This document shows positions 48,646 through 62,356 of a DNA stretch of 64,000 nucleotides, piece by piece (position 1 is the first letter of the stretch; every line of letters begins with the position of its first letter). Made by a program: the position numbers and the translations under genes. The stretch covers positions 9,548,001 through 9,612,000 of the forward strand of contig CAVNZM010000008.1 of the NCBI GenBank assembly GCA_963693365.1, written 5' to 3'. The stretch is from Amoebidium appalachense. Lineage: Eukaryota > Ichthyosporea. The notes beneath the pieces were generated by a model that made no database searches, was not told where the DNA came from, and was given only the letters and a program-made list of their open reading frames with translations.

Positions 48646-51600
48646 ATGTTGCAATCCAAGCACATATTACTAGTTCTTGCGCAATGCACTATTTTCCAGT
48701 ATGGTTTCGTTAACGCAGCCGCCACCACCACACCTGCAGCTCAGGGGGTTGGGAGCATTCTATTGAACGCAGCTCAGCGTCTGATCATGTGCCAAAAGTG
48801 TAGACTCAATGGTGGTAACTGTGACAATGGGGTGTGCGTGTGCCCCATCAACAAGTCGGGCGACATTTGCCAATACCCCAATCTTTGCACGTCCAACCCT
48901 TGCAAGAATAGTGGTTGGTGCGCCAACAAATCCGACGGGAGTGGGTTTGTGTGCTCTTGCCAACCGGGGTGGTCCGGCGTGACTTGCGAGACCCAAACCG
49001 GGCAGGTCTCAACAACGCCTGCCAGCAACCCTTCCGCAACCACAGCCCCGCCTGTTGTGCATGACACTATTGTTGTTACTGTCACCGCCACCCCTGCTCC
49101 CGTCACCACTTCCGTCGTTGTCCCCACGACTATATCGATTGTCAACACGGAAACGGCAACACAATCTGTGCCTGTTACGGTGCCTCCAGTAACAGTTACC
49201 ACCATCGAGAAGGAGACTACAACGCTTGTGCACTCGGTCCCAGTTTCGGTCCCCGTTCTCCTCACCACGACGGTGGTGGAAAAGGAAACAACAACGCAGG
49301 TGAACCAAGTCACGACAACTTTGGTGCAATCACTTCCACCGGTCACCGAGAGGGCCGAGGTGCCCGTCACGGTGACCCAGTCTGTTCCCGTTCAAGTTAC
49401 CACCACAGTTGTTGAAAAGGAGACTGTTCCAGTAACTACGACACTTGTGGAGCACAAGACAGACGTCACCACTGAGATCGTAACCCACACTCCGGCCCCA
49501 GTTACCGACATCGTCACACACACACCCTCACCTGTGATTGTAACAACGACGGTTGTCGAGGAGAAGGCACAGGCACCCATTACCACCACGTTGGTAGAGA
49601 AATCAACCGAGGTTGTTACTACCACCCTTCCGGCCCAAACACACACCACCACACACGTCAACGAAGTCACTACCACACAGGTTGAGCATGTTACCACCAC
49701 CGCTGTCGTCACCCACACCCCGGCCCCCCTGACCACTACCATTGTTGAGGAGAAGGCCCAGGCACCCATCACCACCACTGTCGTTGAGAAGTCTACTGAG
49801 GTTGTCACCACCACCCTTCCGGCCCAAGTACACACCACAACGGTCGTCAACCATGACACCACCACCGTCATTGAACACACCACCAATGTCGTCACGCACA
49901 CACCCACTCCCGTCACCACCACCATCACCCAGGAGAAGGCTCTTGAGCCCATCACCACCACTCTGGTTGAGAAGTCTACCGAGGTTGTCACTACTACTCT
50001 CCCGGCACAAGTCCACACAACAACACAGGTCGAGCATGTTACTACTACAGCTGTCGTCACGCACACTGCGCCACCAGAGACCACTACCCTCGTTTCAACG
50101 ATGACGCAAGCACTCGAGCCCCGCATCGACACCACTACTGTTGTCAATCATGCCACCACCACTGTTATCGAGCAGACTACCCACGTCAACGTTATCACCA
50201 CGACCCAAGTCGTCACGCACACACCCGCACCCTACACCACCACCATTGTTGAGGAGAAAGCACAGGCACCCATCACCACAACTGAGGTCCTTACTACCAC
50301 CCTCCCGGCGCAGATTCACACCACCACTCAAGTTGAGCATGTTACCACCACCGCCGTCGTCACGCACACACCCGCACCCTACACCACCACCATTGTTGAA
50401 GAGAAGGCACAGGCACCCATCACCACCACCGTCGTTGAAACTACCACGCTCCCCGCCCAGATCCACACCACCACCCACATACAACAGGTGACAACCACCG
50501 TTGTTAAGGAGATGCCGCAGGCACCAGCCACCACGACACTAGTTGAGACAACCACCCTCCCGGCCCAAATCCACACCACCACCATCGTCAACCACGCCAC
50601 CCTCGTGTCCACCGCTTTTGTCACCACTACTCGCGTCGTCACCGAAGCCGCCGCAACCGCCGACCCCCGCATCGACACCACCACCCTCGTTCACACCACC
50701 ACTGCCGCCGCTGAAACCGTTACCGTGACCCACACCCCCGAGCCAATCACCATCACTCATTCTGCGGAGGCCGTTACCGTCACCGTCACTCACTGCCCTT
50801 CAACCACCGCTGGCCCCGAGCCCACAAGCGAGCCAGCCGTCAGCACCACCGCCAGCCCCCCACCTGAGAGCACCGAGGTTGTTCCACCCCCCCCACACGT
50901 CTGCACCTGCCGAGTCTTCTTCAGAGGTTCCCACACCGAACTCTTCCTCGCCGGCCGAATCTACTTCCGAGGTCCCTCCGCCCCACACGTCCGCCCCCGC
51001 CGAGACTTCGTCCGAGGTTCCGCCCCCGCAGTCATCTGCTCCTGCCGAGAGCTCAAGTGCCACTGAACCATCCACCGAGCCTGCTGCAACCACCACCAAC
51101 GAAGTCCCTCCCCCCCACACATCTGCCCCGGCCGAGACATCTTCCGAGGTCCCTCCCCCCCACACATCCACCCCCGCTGAGACTTCTTCTGAGGTGCCCG
51201 CTCCCGACTCTTCTGCCCCCGCCGAGACTTCTTCGGAGGTCCCTTCCCCCCACACATCCGCCCCCGCCGAGACGTCTTCCGAGGTGCCTCCCCCCCACAC
51301 ATCCGCCCCCGCCGAGACGTCTTCCGAGGTGCCTCCCCTCCACACATCCGCCCCCGCCGAGACTTCTTCTGAGGTGCCCGCGTCCGAATCTTCTGCCCCC
51401 GCCGAGACATCTTCAGAGGTCCCTCCCCCCCACACATCCGCTCCTGCTGAAACGTCCTCCGAAGTGCCCGCTCCTTCCAGCAGTGAGCCAGCAACGTCCT
51501 CCCCCGCCGAGTCCGCCAGCACCATCCCCGCTGAAGTTACTCCCACCCCCAGCAGCGATGCGGCACAGGGTACCATCACCGTCACATCAACGCGGGTGGA

Positions 51601-52759
51601 AAAAACGACCGAGGAAGTGTACACGTCCGTGGTCGAGGACTCCACCGTCGACGCTACAGTCACCGAGGCTCCGGACGCAACTGTTACTCACTACACCACC
51701 ATCACCGAAACCACCAACGGAATCGAAACCACGCACGTCATCACCACCGTACGTGATACCGTTATTGAAACCGCGACGTCAATTCACACTGTCTTTACCA
51801 CCGCTGTTGTTGATGTAACCACTACCGATGTTGTTGGTAAGCAAACTGTCACCGACCACACAACCGTGACCGTTCCCAGTGGCACCGCCACACACACGGC
51901 CGTCGTCACCGAAACTGCATCCGTTGATGTTACCTCCACGCTCGTGCACACCGCTACTGAGGTTGCCACCGACTCGACAAACGTCGCCGCCACAACTACG
52001 GCGGTGGTTACCGAAACGAGCCAGGTAATGGAGACGGTCAAGACGACCGTTGTTGACGACGTTACGACGACACAAGTCGCCACGCACACCGCCACCGCCA
52101 CCAACATCGAGACCGTGGAGGAGACCGAAACCACCAACACCGTCGCAACTGAAGTAGTCACCAAGACACACACCGTCGGCGCGACAAACACTGCAACGGT
52201 CATCGAAACGCTCGTTCCCACCGTTACAGCCACCGAGACCCTCCACACGACCATTATCAACAGCGCCGACCCCGCCACCACCACCACCGTCGTTGCATCC
52301 ACCGTCACCGTTCAGCCCGAGGCGACATCTTGGCAGCCTGCCGGATGCAGCGGTAATTGTGTTGTCAACGACGGAAACATCGAACACACCAAGCAGTTTG
52401 GCTATGTTAACGACGCCGACGGACAAATCTTCGTGCAGTCCATCGACGGTGCATCGCCGCGCCGCGTGAAGGTGTATGTTGACGGGCCGGTGGGACTCAC
52501 TCTACGCATGCAGCGCGTGCAGGTCGTGGGACGCAGCGGCACCTCCGGGCCGTTACGCAAGGAGGAGGCCGCGGTTGTCGTCACGCCTTCTGCCGATGGT
52601 TCTTTCAAGCCGGCGGTCATCACGAAGTGTGTGCAGCCCGGTGATTTTGTGTTCAAGTATGAGGCCCCCACGGCCAAGACGGGCGGATTTACCCCCGGTC
52701 CATTCCGGGTCTGGGTTCTCCCCGCCGTCGATGCCCCCACTTGTACCATCAAGGCTTAG
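48646..52759 (+). CDS. secreted EGF-domain, Thr/Ser/Pro-rich surface protein, one poly-C frameshift
   Basis: Likely a secreted or cell-surface mucin-like protein of about 1370 residues, intronless. The ATG at 48646 precedes a signal peptide (HILLVLAQCTIF; cleavage probably after VNA, residue 24). Two Cys-rich modules follow; residues 81-114 are a canonical EGF-like domain (C81, C86, C92, C103, C105, C114; CxCxxGWSGVTC). A very long Thr/Val stalk repeats ITTT.VE and TTLPAQ(I/V)HTTT, then PPHTSAPAETSSEVP repeats (about residues 748-960), then another Thr/Val stretch. A non-repetitive C-terminal domain of about 145 residues begins SWQPAGCSGNC. The frame shifts at an 8-C run (50887-50894); equivalent later repeats have 7 C. 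TAG closes at 52759. Thr/Ser density suggests heavy O-glycosylation. Confidence 0.85.
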
Positions 52760-52899
52760 ATATGAATATGTATAGAAATTCAGAGATAGTTGGGAGATAA
52801 ATGTACCATGTATCAATCGCATACAGTCAGGGAAGATAATGGTATAAATGACATGGAATCATAAACATATAGCTTGTTTGTGTAGTGTGTAGTAGAAAA

Positions 52900-55800
52900 C
52901 TGTGCAGTGGCAAGTGCCATTCTTCAGTGTGTACAGAAAATTTGCACACACAGGGCCCAACTAGTCGGTCCGTGTGTTGGAGTAAATAAAAATTCATTTT
53001 TTCAAAACCCGATTTCGTGCTCAAAAACGTTTCTGCCTGTCATGATCTGCCTCCCCCCCTTCTCCCCCCACCATCACCACCACCACCCAACACCACGAAA
53101 AACACCCACCCACCCACCCATCTGCCCTACAACCCCCCCCCCCCCTCCCCCCTCCCTCCTCCCCCCCCACGCTTATTGTCTTTGCCGCTCGTACTCCCCC
53201 CCCCCCCCCCCCCCCCCCCTTCAGCACCACCAACATCACCCCGTCTCCCCATCAACCACACTTTAACCCATCAGTCCCCCCCACCCACCCACCCACCCAC
53301 CCTTTCTCCGCTCCCCCCACCCTCCCCCCTCCCAACCCCCGATACTTATCTTCTTTGGGTACCTCTTTCTGCTTATCTATCTCCCGTGTTCTATTACTCC
53401 CCTAACCCCCCCCCCCCCCCCCCCCCCCCCCTCCCTCCCTCCCCCCCCCCCCCCCCCTCCCCCCAACACAAACACCACCAGCATCCGGACACCCATCCAT
53501 CCACACACCCACCCTCAACACCCCCCCTCCCTCCCCTCCCCCCCCCCCCCCTCCCCCCGCGGCTTGACTTCTCTGCTGCTTCTACTTAATTCTTCTTAAC
53601 CTCCTGTGCGACGTGCCCGTTACCCTCCTCCCCCCATCCCCTTACGAAAGAAATCTCAAAACCTTTTTTAGGGTGCTCTTTAAGGACTTATGCCCCTCTC
53701 TTCCTTCCGTTTCTTCCCCCCCCCCTCCCCTTCCCCCCCCCCCCCCCCCCCCCCCGCCTTCCCTCCCTTCCCTCCCTTTACCCACCACAAACATTACACA
53801 ACCCCTACCCCCTCCCCCCTTTCCCCACAAGACCCCCCATCACCTGTTTACCACCCACCCACCCACGCTTTAGTCCATCACGCCCCCCCCCCCTCCCCCC
53901 TCCCCCCCCACCCCACCCCCCGGCCCCGTCCCTCCCCCCCATCCCCCCCCCCCCCCCCCCTTCATCACTTAACTTCTTACGGCTGTAAATCTATCTCGCG
54001 TTTCCAGTCCCCCATCCCCCCCCCCCCCCCCCTCCCCGGTCACCACCACCACCACCACCACCCAACACCACAAAAACCACCCGCCTATCCACACACCAAC
54101 CCCTCAAACCCCCTCCCCTACCATCCCCTTTGCCGCTCCTACCTCCCCCTCCCCCCCCCCCCCCCCCTCGCACCCCCCATCCCCCCCCCAAAACGACACT
54201 CAACACCACCCGGCTACCCAATCCATCCACATCCCCACCTCTCAACCCACCAACCCACCCCCCCCCCCCACCCCCCCACCCCCCCTCCCCCCCGACTCCA
54301 CTTCTTTGCATGCTGCTGCTGCTTCTTCTACCCCCCCCCCCCCCTCCCCCCCCCCTCTCCACCACCACCGTGCCACCACACACACACACAAACACGCATA
54401 TCGTCTTTGCAGCTCCTACTCCCCCCCCCCCCCCCCCCCCCCTCCCCCCCCCCCCCCCTTCTACCCTTCCCCACCACCACCATCACCCCCTCCCTCCTCC
54501 TTCCCCTCCCCCTAACCCCCATCCCCCATCCCCGGGGCTGTTATCTTCTTTGGGGCTCTACCTCTTTCTACTAATCTATCACCCGTGTCCCATTACTCCC
54601 CCCCCCCCCCCCCCCTCCCCCCCCCCCCCCCCCCCTCCTTCCCCCCTCCCCTTCCCCTTTCCCCAACACAAACACCACCACCATCCGGCCACCCATCCAT
54701 CTACACACACACCTCTCCACCCCCCCCCCCACCCCCCCCCCCCCCCCCCCCCCCCTTCCCCCCCCAGGGCTTGACTTTTCTGCTGCTTCTACTTGATTCT
54801 TCTTTATCTCCTGTGAGACGGACAAACCCCCCCCCCCCCTACCCCCCTTCCCCCCCCCCCCTTCCCCCCCCCCCCCCCCCCCGGCCTGCCTGCCCTCCCC
54901 TTTTGAAAGAAACTCCCTGTATTTTTTTTGTTTGGGTTGAGAACTTGTGCCCCCCACTTTCCCTTTCATCCCCTCCCCCCTCCCCCCCCCCCCACCCCGC
55001 CCCCTTTCGCCCCTCACCCACCACCACCATCCTCCAACCCCTCCACTTCCCTTCTTTCCCCACAAGACCACCATCATCCGGCCACCATCCACCCACCCAT
55101 ACTTAACCTATCACTCCCTCTGCCTTCCCCCCTCCTCCCCCCACTTTCCCACTTACTTTCTACCTCTTTCTACTGATCTTTCTTCCGTGTTCCAGTACCC
55201 TCATCCCCCCCTCTCCCCCCCCATCTCCTCCCGGTCATCGCCACCACCACCACCACCCAACACTACAAAAACCACCCGCCTACCCATACACCATCCCCAT
55301 TCCCTCCCCCCCTTTTCCCCTTTGCCGCTCCTACCCCCTCCCCCCCCCCCTCCCCCCCCAACCCACACTCAACAACACCACCACCCGGCCACCCAATCCA
55401 TCCACACACACACCTCTCAACCCACCCAATGCTCCCTCCCCCCACCCCCCTCTCCCCCCCGACTTCACTTCGTTGCTGCTGCTACTTCTTCCACCCCCCC
55501 CCCCCCCCCCCCCCCCCCCACCACCACCACCACCACCACACACACACCCGCGCGCACACATGTCGTCTTTGCAGCTCCTCCTCTTTCCCCCCTTCCCTAC
55601 CACCACCATCACCCCCCCCCCCCCCCCCCCCCCCTTCCCTACCCTCCCCTCCCCCCACCCTCCTCCCCCCGGGGCTGTTAACTTTTCGGGGGGCTCCAAA
55701 TCTTTCTACTAATCTATCTCCCGTGTTCTATGGGTCTTCCCCCCCTTTCCCCCCCCCCCCCCCCCCCCCCCCCTCCCTCCCCAACACAAACACCACTACC

Positions 55801-56237
55801 ATCCGACCACCCATTCATCCACACACCCACCTCTCAAACCCCCTCCCCCCCCCTCCCCCCGCTCCCCTCGGCTTGACTTCTCTCCTGCTTCTATTCTTCT
55901 TTACCTCCTGTGCAACGGACACTTACCCCCCCTCCCCCTTCCCCCCCATCCCCCCCCCCCCCCCCCCCCCCCGACCGCCTGCCCTCCCCTTCTGAAAGGA
56001 ACTCCCTGTCTTTTTTTTTTTTCTTGAGGACTTGTGCCCCCTACTTTCCTTCCATCTCCCCCCCCCCCCCCCCCCTCCCCCCCCCCCCCCCCCCCCCCCT
56101 TCCACCCCCTGGATCCCCTCTTAACCATCACCACCATCATCCAACCCATCCCCTCTTCCCCCGCTTTCCCCACAAGACCTCCCATCAACCGTTCACCACC
56201 CACCCACCCATACTTTAACCCATCACTCCCCCCCCAC

Positions 56238-56273
<36 letters not shown>

Positions 56274-56537
56274 CCCCAAGCCCCCTCCACTCCCCCCCCC
56301 TCCCCCCCCCCTTCCATCAATTAACTTCTTGCGGCTCTACCTCTTTCTACTAAGCTATCTCCCGCATTCCAGTACCACATCCCCCCCCCCCCCCCCCCCC
56401 CCCCCGGGCTGCCACCACCACCCAACACCACGAAAACCATCCACCCACCCACCCACCCACCCCTCAAACCCCCTCTTTCCATTATCCCCTTTGCCTCTCT
56501 TTCCTACCCGCCCCCTCTCCCCCCCCCCATCCCCCCC

Positions 56538-56574
<37 letters not shown>

Positions 56575-58130
56575 ACAAAAAAAAAAAAAAAAAAAATAAC
56601 CACATTCAACTATACCAACAACACCACCGGCCGGCCACCCAATCCATCCGCACACCCACCTCTCAGCCCACCAAACCTCCCTCCCTCCCTTTGCTTCCCC
56701 CCCCCCCTCACCCAACTCCCCCCCGGCTTCAGTTCTTTGCTGCTGCTACTTCTTTCAACCTCCCCCCCCCCCCCAACACACACACACACACACGTATCGC
56801 CTTTGCAGCTCCTACTCTTCCTCCCCCCTCCCTTCCCCCCTCCCCACCACCACCATAACCCCCCTCCCCCTCATCCCTCCCCTCCCCCACCTCACTCTCT
56901 CTCTCCCTCCCCCCCCCCCCCCCCCCCCCCTTCACCTGGGGCTGTTATCTTCTTTGGGGCTCTACATATTTCTACTAATTTATCACCCGTGTCCCATTAC
57001 TCCCCCCCCCCCCCCCCCCCCTTCCCCAACACAAACACCACCATCATCCGGCCACCCATCCATCCACACACCCGCCTCTAAACTCCCCCCCCCCCCTCCC
57101 TCACACCCCGGCTTGACTTCTTTGCTGCTCCTAGTAGTTCTTTTTTACCTACTGTGCGATGGACACCACCCCCCCCCCCCCCCCTCCCCCCCCCCCCCCC
57201 CCCCCCCCCCCCTGTCCCTCCCCTTCTGGAAGGAACTCCTCGTCTTTTTTTTTTTCCCTGCTGCAGGACTGGTGCCCCCCACTTTTCCTTCCACTCCCTT
57301 CCCCCCCCCCCCCCCCCCCCTCCCCCCCCCCCCCCCCCCCCCTCCCAACTCTCCTCTCCCTTCCCCCCTTCCCCCCCCTCCCCCCCCCTCCCCCCCCCCC
57401 CCCCCCCGCCCTACTCAGCCATCACCACCATCACCCAACCCATCCCCTCTCCCCTCCCTTTCCCCACAGGACCCCCCATCACCTGTTCACGGTGACCACC
57501 CATCCACCACACTTTAACCCATCACTTCCCCCCCCCCCCCCTCCCCCCCCCCCCCCTCTCCCCTCCCCCCCCCCCCTCCCCCTCACGCCCCCCCCCCCCC
57601 CCCCCCCCCCCCCCCACCCCTTCCTTCCCCACTTACTTTCTACCTCTTTCTACTGATCTTTCTCCCGAGTTCCAGTACTCTCCCCCGCCCCCCCTTCCCC
57701 CCCCCCTTTCCCCTCGTCTCCTCCCCCTCCCCCCTCCCCCCGGGTAACCGCCACCACCACCACCCAACACCACAAAAACCACCCGCCTACCCACACATCA
57801 ACCCCTCCCATCCCCCCCTTACCCCCTTTGCCACACCTACCCCACCTCCCCCCCCCCCAGGTCCCCCCCCCCATCCCCCCCCCCAAAACGACACTCAACA
57901 CCACCCGGCTACCCAATCCATCCACATCCCCACCTCTCAACCCACCAACCCACCCCCCCCCCACCGATTTCACTTCTTTGCTGCTGCTACTTCTTTCTAC
58001 TATAAATCACGTGCGGTGGACCCCCCACCCCCCCCCCTTCCCCCCCGTTTCTGGAAGGAACTCTTATCCGTTGTTTGCTCTTTCAGGACTTGTGCCCCCC
58101 TCTCTTTTTTTTCCATCCCCCCCTCGCCCC
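52900..58130. repeat. about 600-bp C-rich satellite in about 1.2-kb dimers
   Basis: A landmark like CTCTTTCTACTGATCTTTCT followed by C(C/T)CGTGTTCCAGTAC occurs near 53345, 53960, 54540, 55150, 55675, 56325, 56940 and 57635, a spacing of 520-690 bp. Alternate units carry a GAAAGGAACTCCCTGTC landmark near 53645, 54905, 55990, 57225 and 58045, showing a two-type (A-B) arrangement. Units also share CACCACCCAACACCACAAAA, CTTTGCCGCTCCTACC and C-runs. No coding potential beyond Pro-rich chance frames. Confidence 0.85.
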
Positions 58131-59459
58131 CCTCCCTCCCGCCACTGCCGCTACCACCGCTTCGTCCCCGCCCTCCCCCTTGTACCGCTCACATTTAGCT
58201 ACCTCCGTTTCTTTCATAATCAGGTTCCCTGCCCTCTCTCATTTACTCAATCAATCGCCCCCCTCCCCCCATCTTTCCCCTTCCCCCCACCCCCCCCCCT
58301 CCCCCCCTCCACCCCCCTCCAACCACCCCCCCACCCACCTCCCTCCTTACTCTCTCCCCCCTCTCCACCCCCTCTCCCTCCCCATCTCTCCCCCACCATC
58401 ACCACCACCACCATTAGCCACTTAGCCTCCACTTCTTCTCTGTCTCTCCTCCCTTCCCCCACCCCCCTTCCCCCCCCTCCCCATCCCATCCTGCCTTTGA
58501 ACCATGCTACATTCATCCCCTCCATTACTGCATCATTTCACCCCAACTTCTCCCAGTTATATGTCTCTCTCTTTCATTTCTTATTTGAATTCCCCCTCCC
58601 CCCCTCCCCCCTCCCCCCTGGCCCCGCCTCGCCAGCGTCCCCAACTCCCCCCCCCCCCCCCCCCCGCTTCCGTCCCCACCTCCCCACCTCTCCTCTGCGC
58701 GACCATCACAACCACCATCCCGCCCACCCCTTACCACGTCCACTACCCATATCCACCGATCCAGAAGCCCCTTCTCCTTAGTCTAGCCTCTCCCTTTCCC
58801 ATCTTTATTCCAATCTATATGTGCATTCTCCCTTGTGTTTTAATCCCCTCTCTCTTGATAGTTTCGTTTCTGTCCCGATCGACCGCCCCCCCCCCTCTCT
58901 CTCTCTTCCCTCCCCCCCCCCTCCCCCCTCCCCCTCCCCCCCCCCCCCCTCCCCCTTCCCCCTTCCCTCCCTTCACACCCTCTGCCCCCCCCCCCCCCTC
59001 CCCCCCCAACCCCAGCCCGTTCCTCCTACCTACAGCCAGAGGCTTACTTCGTTTATCCCCTCCCCCCCCCCCTCCTCCCCCCCCCCCCTTTCCTCCCCCC
59101 CCCTCCTCCCCCCCCCCCTTCCTCCCCACCCGCCTCCCCCCTGCGGGTACCCACCCACCCCGTTGTCATCTACATTGCAGTTTTCGGTGTATTATAATCA
59201 TTCCCATGCATAAACACGATATTCTGGTTAGGAAGATGGTCTCCCCCCCCCCCCCCCCCCCCCCCTTTCCTCCCCCCCCCCGCCCCTTCCCCCCCTTCCC
59301 CCCCCATCCTCACCCTCCCCTCACATATTCGCATACACCAAACACACACACAAACGCACGCACGCACGCACGGACGCACGCACGCACATACACACGCGCA
59401 CGCACACACACGCGCACAAACACACGCGCGCACAAACACACATGCGCACACATACACGC

Positions 59460-59551
<92 letters not shown>

Positions 59552-59690
59552 CCTCCCCTCATGGCCCCCCTTCCCCCACTTCCCTCCTCCTCCCCCCCCT
59601 CCCCCCCCCCCCCCTCTCTCTCCCCCCACCCCCCCACACACACATCTTAGCATACGCCTGAAATCCCCACAAGCCTTAGCTTGTTGCACA
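58131..59690. repeat. C/CT-rich low-complexity DNA and a CA array
   Basis: CT- and C-rich sequence (58131-59330) with few unique landmarks, then CGCACGCACG-type repeats (59350-59470) and a CA array (59473-59548), then another C-rich stretch. No gene recognised. Confidence 0.85.
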
Positions 59691-59749
59691 CGGGGGGCCT
59701 TGGGGGGGGGGGGGGGGGGGGGGGAGGGGGGACGAGAAATGAAGAAAAA

Positions 59750-60015
59750 ATTTCTTTAGCAAGACCCTCCGTTCCACATACTGGACAGGCCCGCAAAAAA
59801 CAGGCATCTAATTGGTGGATGCATAGTAGAACCCCCAAAACCTGATTGGTTCACAAGGAGCCCAACACGTATCTGTTTATCTGGATCCGACTAATCCACA
59901 ACTGTGTTGCGGCTACTCTGCCACCTCATATCATTGGCTTAGAAAGGTGAACCGTTCACTTTGATTGGTTCTTTGTCATCCAATTTATAGCTGGCTAGTG
60001 GGTATATAGACACCA
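59750..60015. promoter_or_regulatory. CCAAT-rich region with TATA-like site
   Basis: ATTGG or CCAAT cores occur at about 59811, 59845, 59933, 59960 and 59978, with GGTATATAGAC at about 60001. The density resembles the other intergenic promoters in the window, but no gene start was confirmed downstream in the CA array (60027-60098). Confidence 0.3.
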
Positions 60016-60024
60016 CACTTCCAA

Positions 60025-60099
<75 letters not shown>

Positions 60100-61070
60100 T
60101 TAGCGTGAAAAGAACTTTGTTTTTCTTGACGGGAGAATGGGAACAGACTGGGATGGGAGGAAGGGAACGGGGTCCGGTTTCGCTTTGTTTGTAACTCTCT
60201 TTTTTCAAGGCTTCTTTCTTCCGCCCCCAACCCCCCCCCCCCCCCTTCCTCCCCTTGTTTGTGTCTTTGCGTGTGCACCACGTGTTTCCTGCTTGTGTGT
60301 GGATGCACATGTGAGATTGTCATCGAACGTTCCGCCTTTTTCTCAAGAGTTCGTGCGAGTGAATACGGATTGGCTCAAAATCATGCACCTTTGAAGGTAG
60401 CTTTTGCTTTTAGACTTTATGCACATGCACCACACGGTGTGTCTCTTCACACGTGTTATAATTTGTTTTTCTGTGTGGGATTCGAATTTGACCAAGAGAG
60501 GGTGTGCAAGGGGTTGTGTTTGCACCCTCAAAGGCTCAACCACTGACTGGCTCAAAATCACGTGAACTGTGTGCCCCCCCACCACTCCCCCCCCCCCCCC
60601 CCCCTTTCCAACTTCCCCTCTTCCTAGCCCCCCTTTCATTTCACAGATCCCTCCCCCTCCCCCCCCCCCCCCCTCCCACTCACCTCTCCCTTGCCCCCCC
60701 TTTATTTCACAAATCCCTCCCTCTTTTATTTCACAGACTCCCCCCCCCCCCCCCCCCCCCCCCGGCGCCTTCCCCCCATCTCACAAACCCAATCAGTCAA
60801 CTCTTCTCCAATTAATGGCTGGTATTTCTTTTCGAAAAGGCACTCCCCCTTTCCCGCGCGAGACGTGTGCACACGCATCTCATTTGCAGCAGTTCTCACA
60901 AACCAGAACTGAAATAGAATCTGTCATATATATTTAAGGAATAGAGATTCTATTCGAGAAAAACGGGGATTGGATGTAAATTAAGATTAATGACATCTCC
61001 CTCGCCCCACACAACACACAATGGCATGCACACCCGCGCACACATACACACTCGACTCACACCCAAATAC
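60016..61070. other. CA array, C-runs and unique sequence; no gene supported
   Basis: A CA array (60027-60098) is followed by unique sequence with short frames only. GATTGGCTCAAAATCA(T/C) occurs at about 60369 and, as ACTGGCTCAAAATCAC, at about 60546, a small imperfect duplication. C-runs lie at 60580-60670 and 60733-60763. A 40-codon frame at 60815 is not supported further. Confidence 0.4.
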
Positions 61071-61074
61071 CATA

Positions 61075-61567
61075 AGGGCCCAACCACATCGGCTGAGTCA
61101 ACTTGCTCCGAGCAGAATTATTCTGCAAAAAGCAGAATTATTCTGCAAAAAGCGGAAGTTTTGCTAAGAGCAGAATTATTAATCAAAAGCAGAGTTATTC
61201 TGCAAAAGCAGAATCATTCTGCTAAAAGCAGAATCATTCTGCAAACAGCAGAATCAATCTGCTAAAATCAATCTGCTAAAAGCAGATTGATTCTGCTGTC
61301 GCGGCAGAATAATTCTTCTTTTTGCGGAATAATTCTGCTAAAAGTAGAATAATTCTGCTAAAAACAGAGTAATTCTGCTTTTGCAGGATAATTCTGCCAA
61401 AAGCAGCACTTGCTAAAAGCAGGGTGATTCTGCTTTTGCAAAATAATTCTGCTTTTGCAGAATAATTCTGCTTTCTGCAGAATAATTCTGCATTTTGCAG
61501 AATCATTCCGCATTTGCAGAATAATTCTGCTTTTTGCAAGTCGACTCTGCCGACGTGGTTGGGCCCT
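61075..61567. mobile_element. 493-bp MITE-like element with 32-bp terminal inverted repeats
   Basis: The left end, 61075-61106, begins AGGGCCCAACCACATCGGCT; the right end, 61536-61567, is its inverted copy with three mismatches (ends GACGTGGTTGGGCCCT). ACCATA directly flanks both sides (61069-61074 and 61568-61573), a 6-bp target-site duplication (7 bp, TACCATA, if the outer A is not counted as element). The interior is made of about 20 palindromic AGCAGAATTATTCTGCAAAA-type units in both orientations. There is no transposase, so it would be non-autonomous. Confidence 0.88.
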
Positions 61568-61819
61568 ACCATAGGACGCACATGCTCACATACTCAAACA
61601 TACATACATACACGGTAACACTAACACACACACACAACCAGCTATGCGTGCAAAAACCAAAAACAGAAAAGGAAAAAAGAAGAAAAGAAACAAAGAAAGA
61701 GAGAAAATACCGTTGAACATAATTTTCAAATCGTGCAAGGCAGAAGCATCGAAGATCCGCGAATAAGTGGGGAGGTCTACCGGTGACTTTTGCTTATATT
61801 TCTTTTTGTTACCCCCCTC

Positions 61820-61864
<45 letters not shown>

Positions 61865-61987
61865 ACACAACACACCTTTTTCTTTTTTTTTTTCCAACAG
61901 TGTGTCCGGATGGGCTGGGTCTCCATGGGTGGGTGGCCTGGAGGGAAATGTGTGGTGCGTGTGTGTGTTACGCACGTGTGTGCGTGT

Positions 61988-62060
<73 letters not shown>

Positions 62061-62081
62061 TGTGTGTCTGTACGGTGAATG

Positions 62082-62119
<38 letters not shown>

Positions 62120-62165
62120 TGTGTGGGTGTGGGTGTGTGTGTGGGTGTGTGTGTCTGTACGGTGA

Positions 62166-62255
<90 letters not shown>

Positions 62256-62299
62256 CCGCAGGGGGGAAGGGGAGGGGAAGTGGGGGGGGGGGGGGGGGG

Positions 62300-62356
<57 letters not shown>

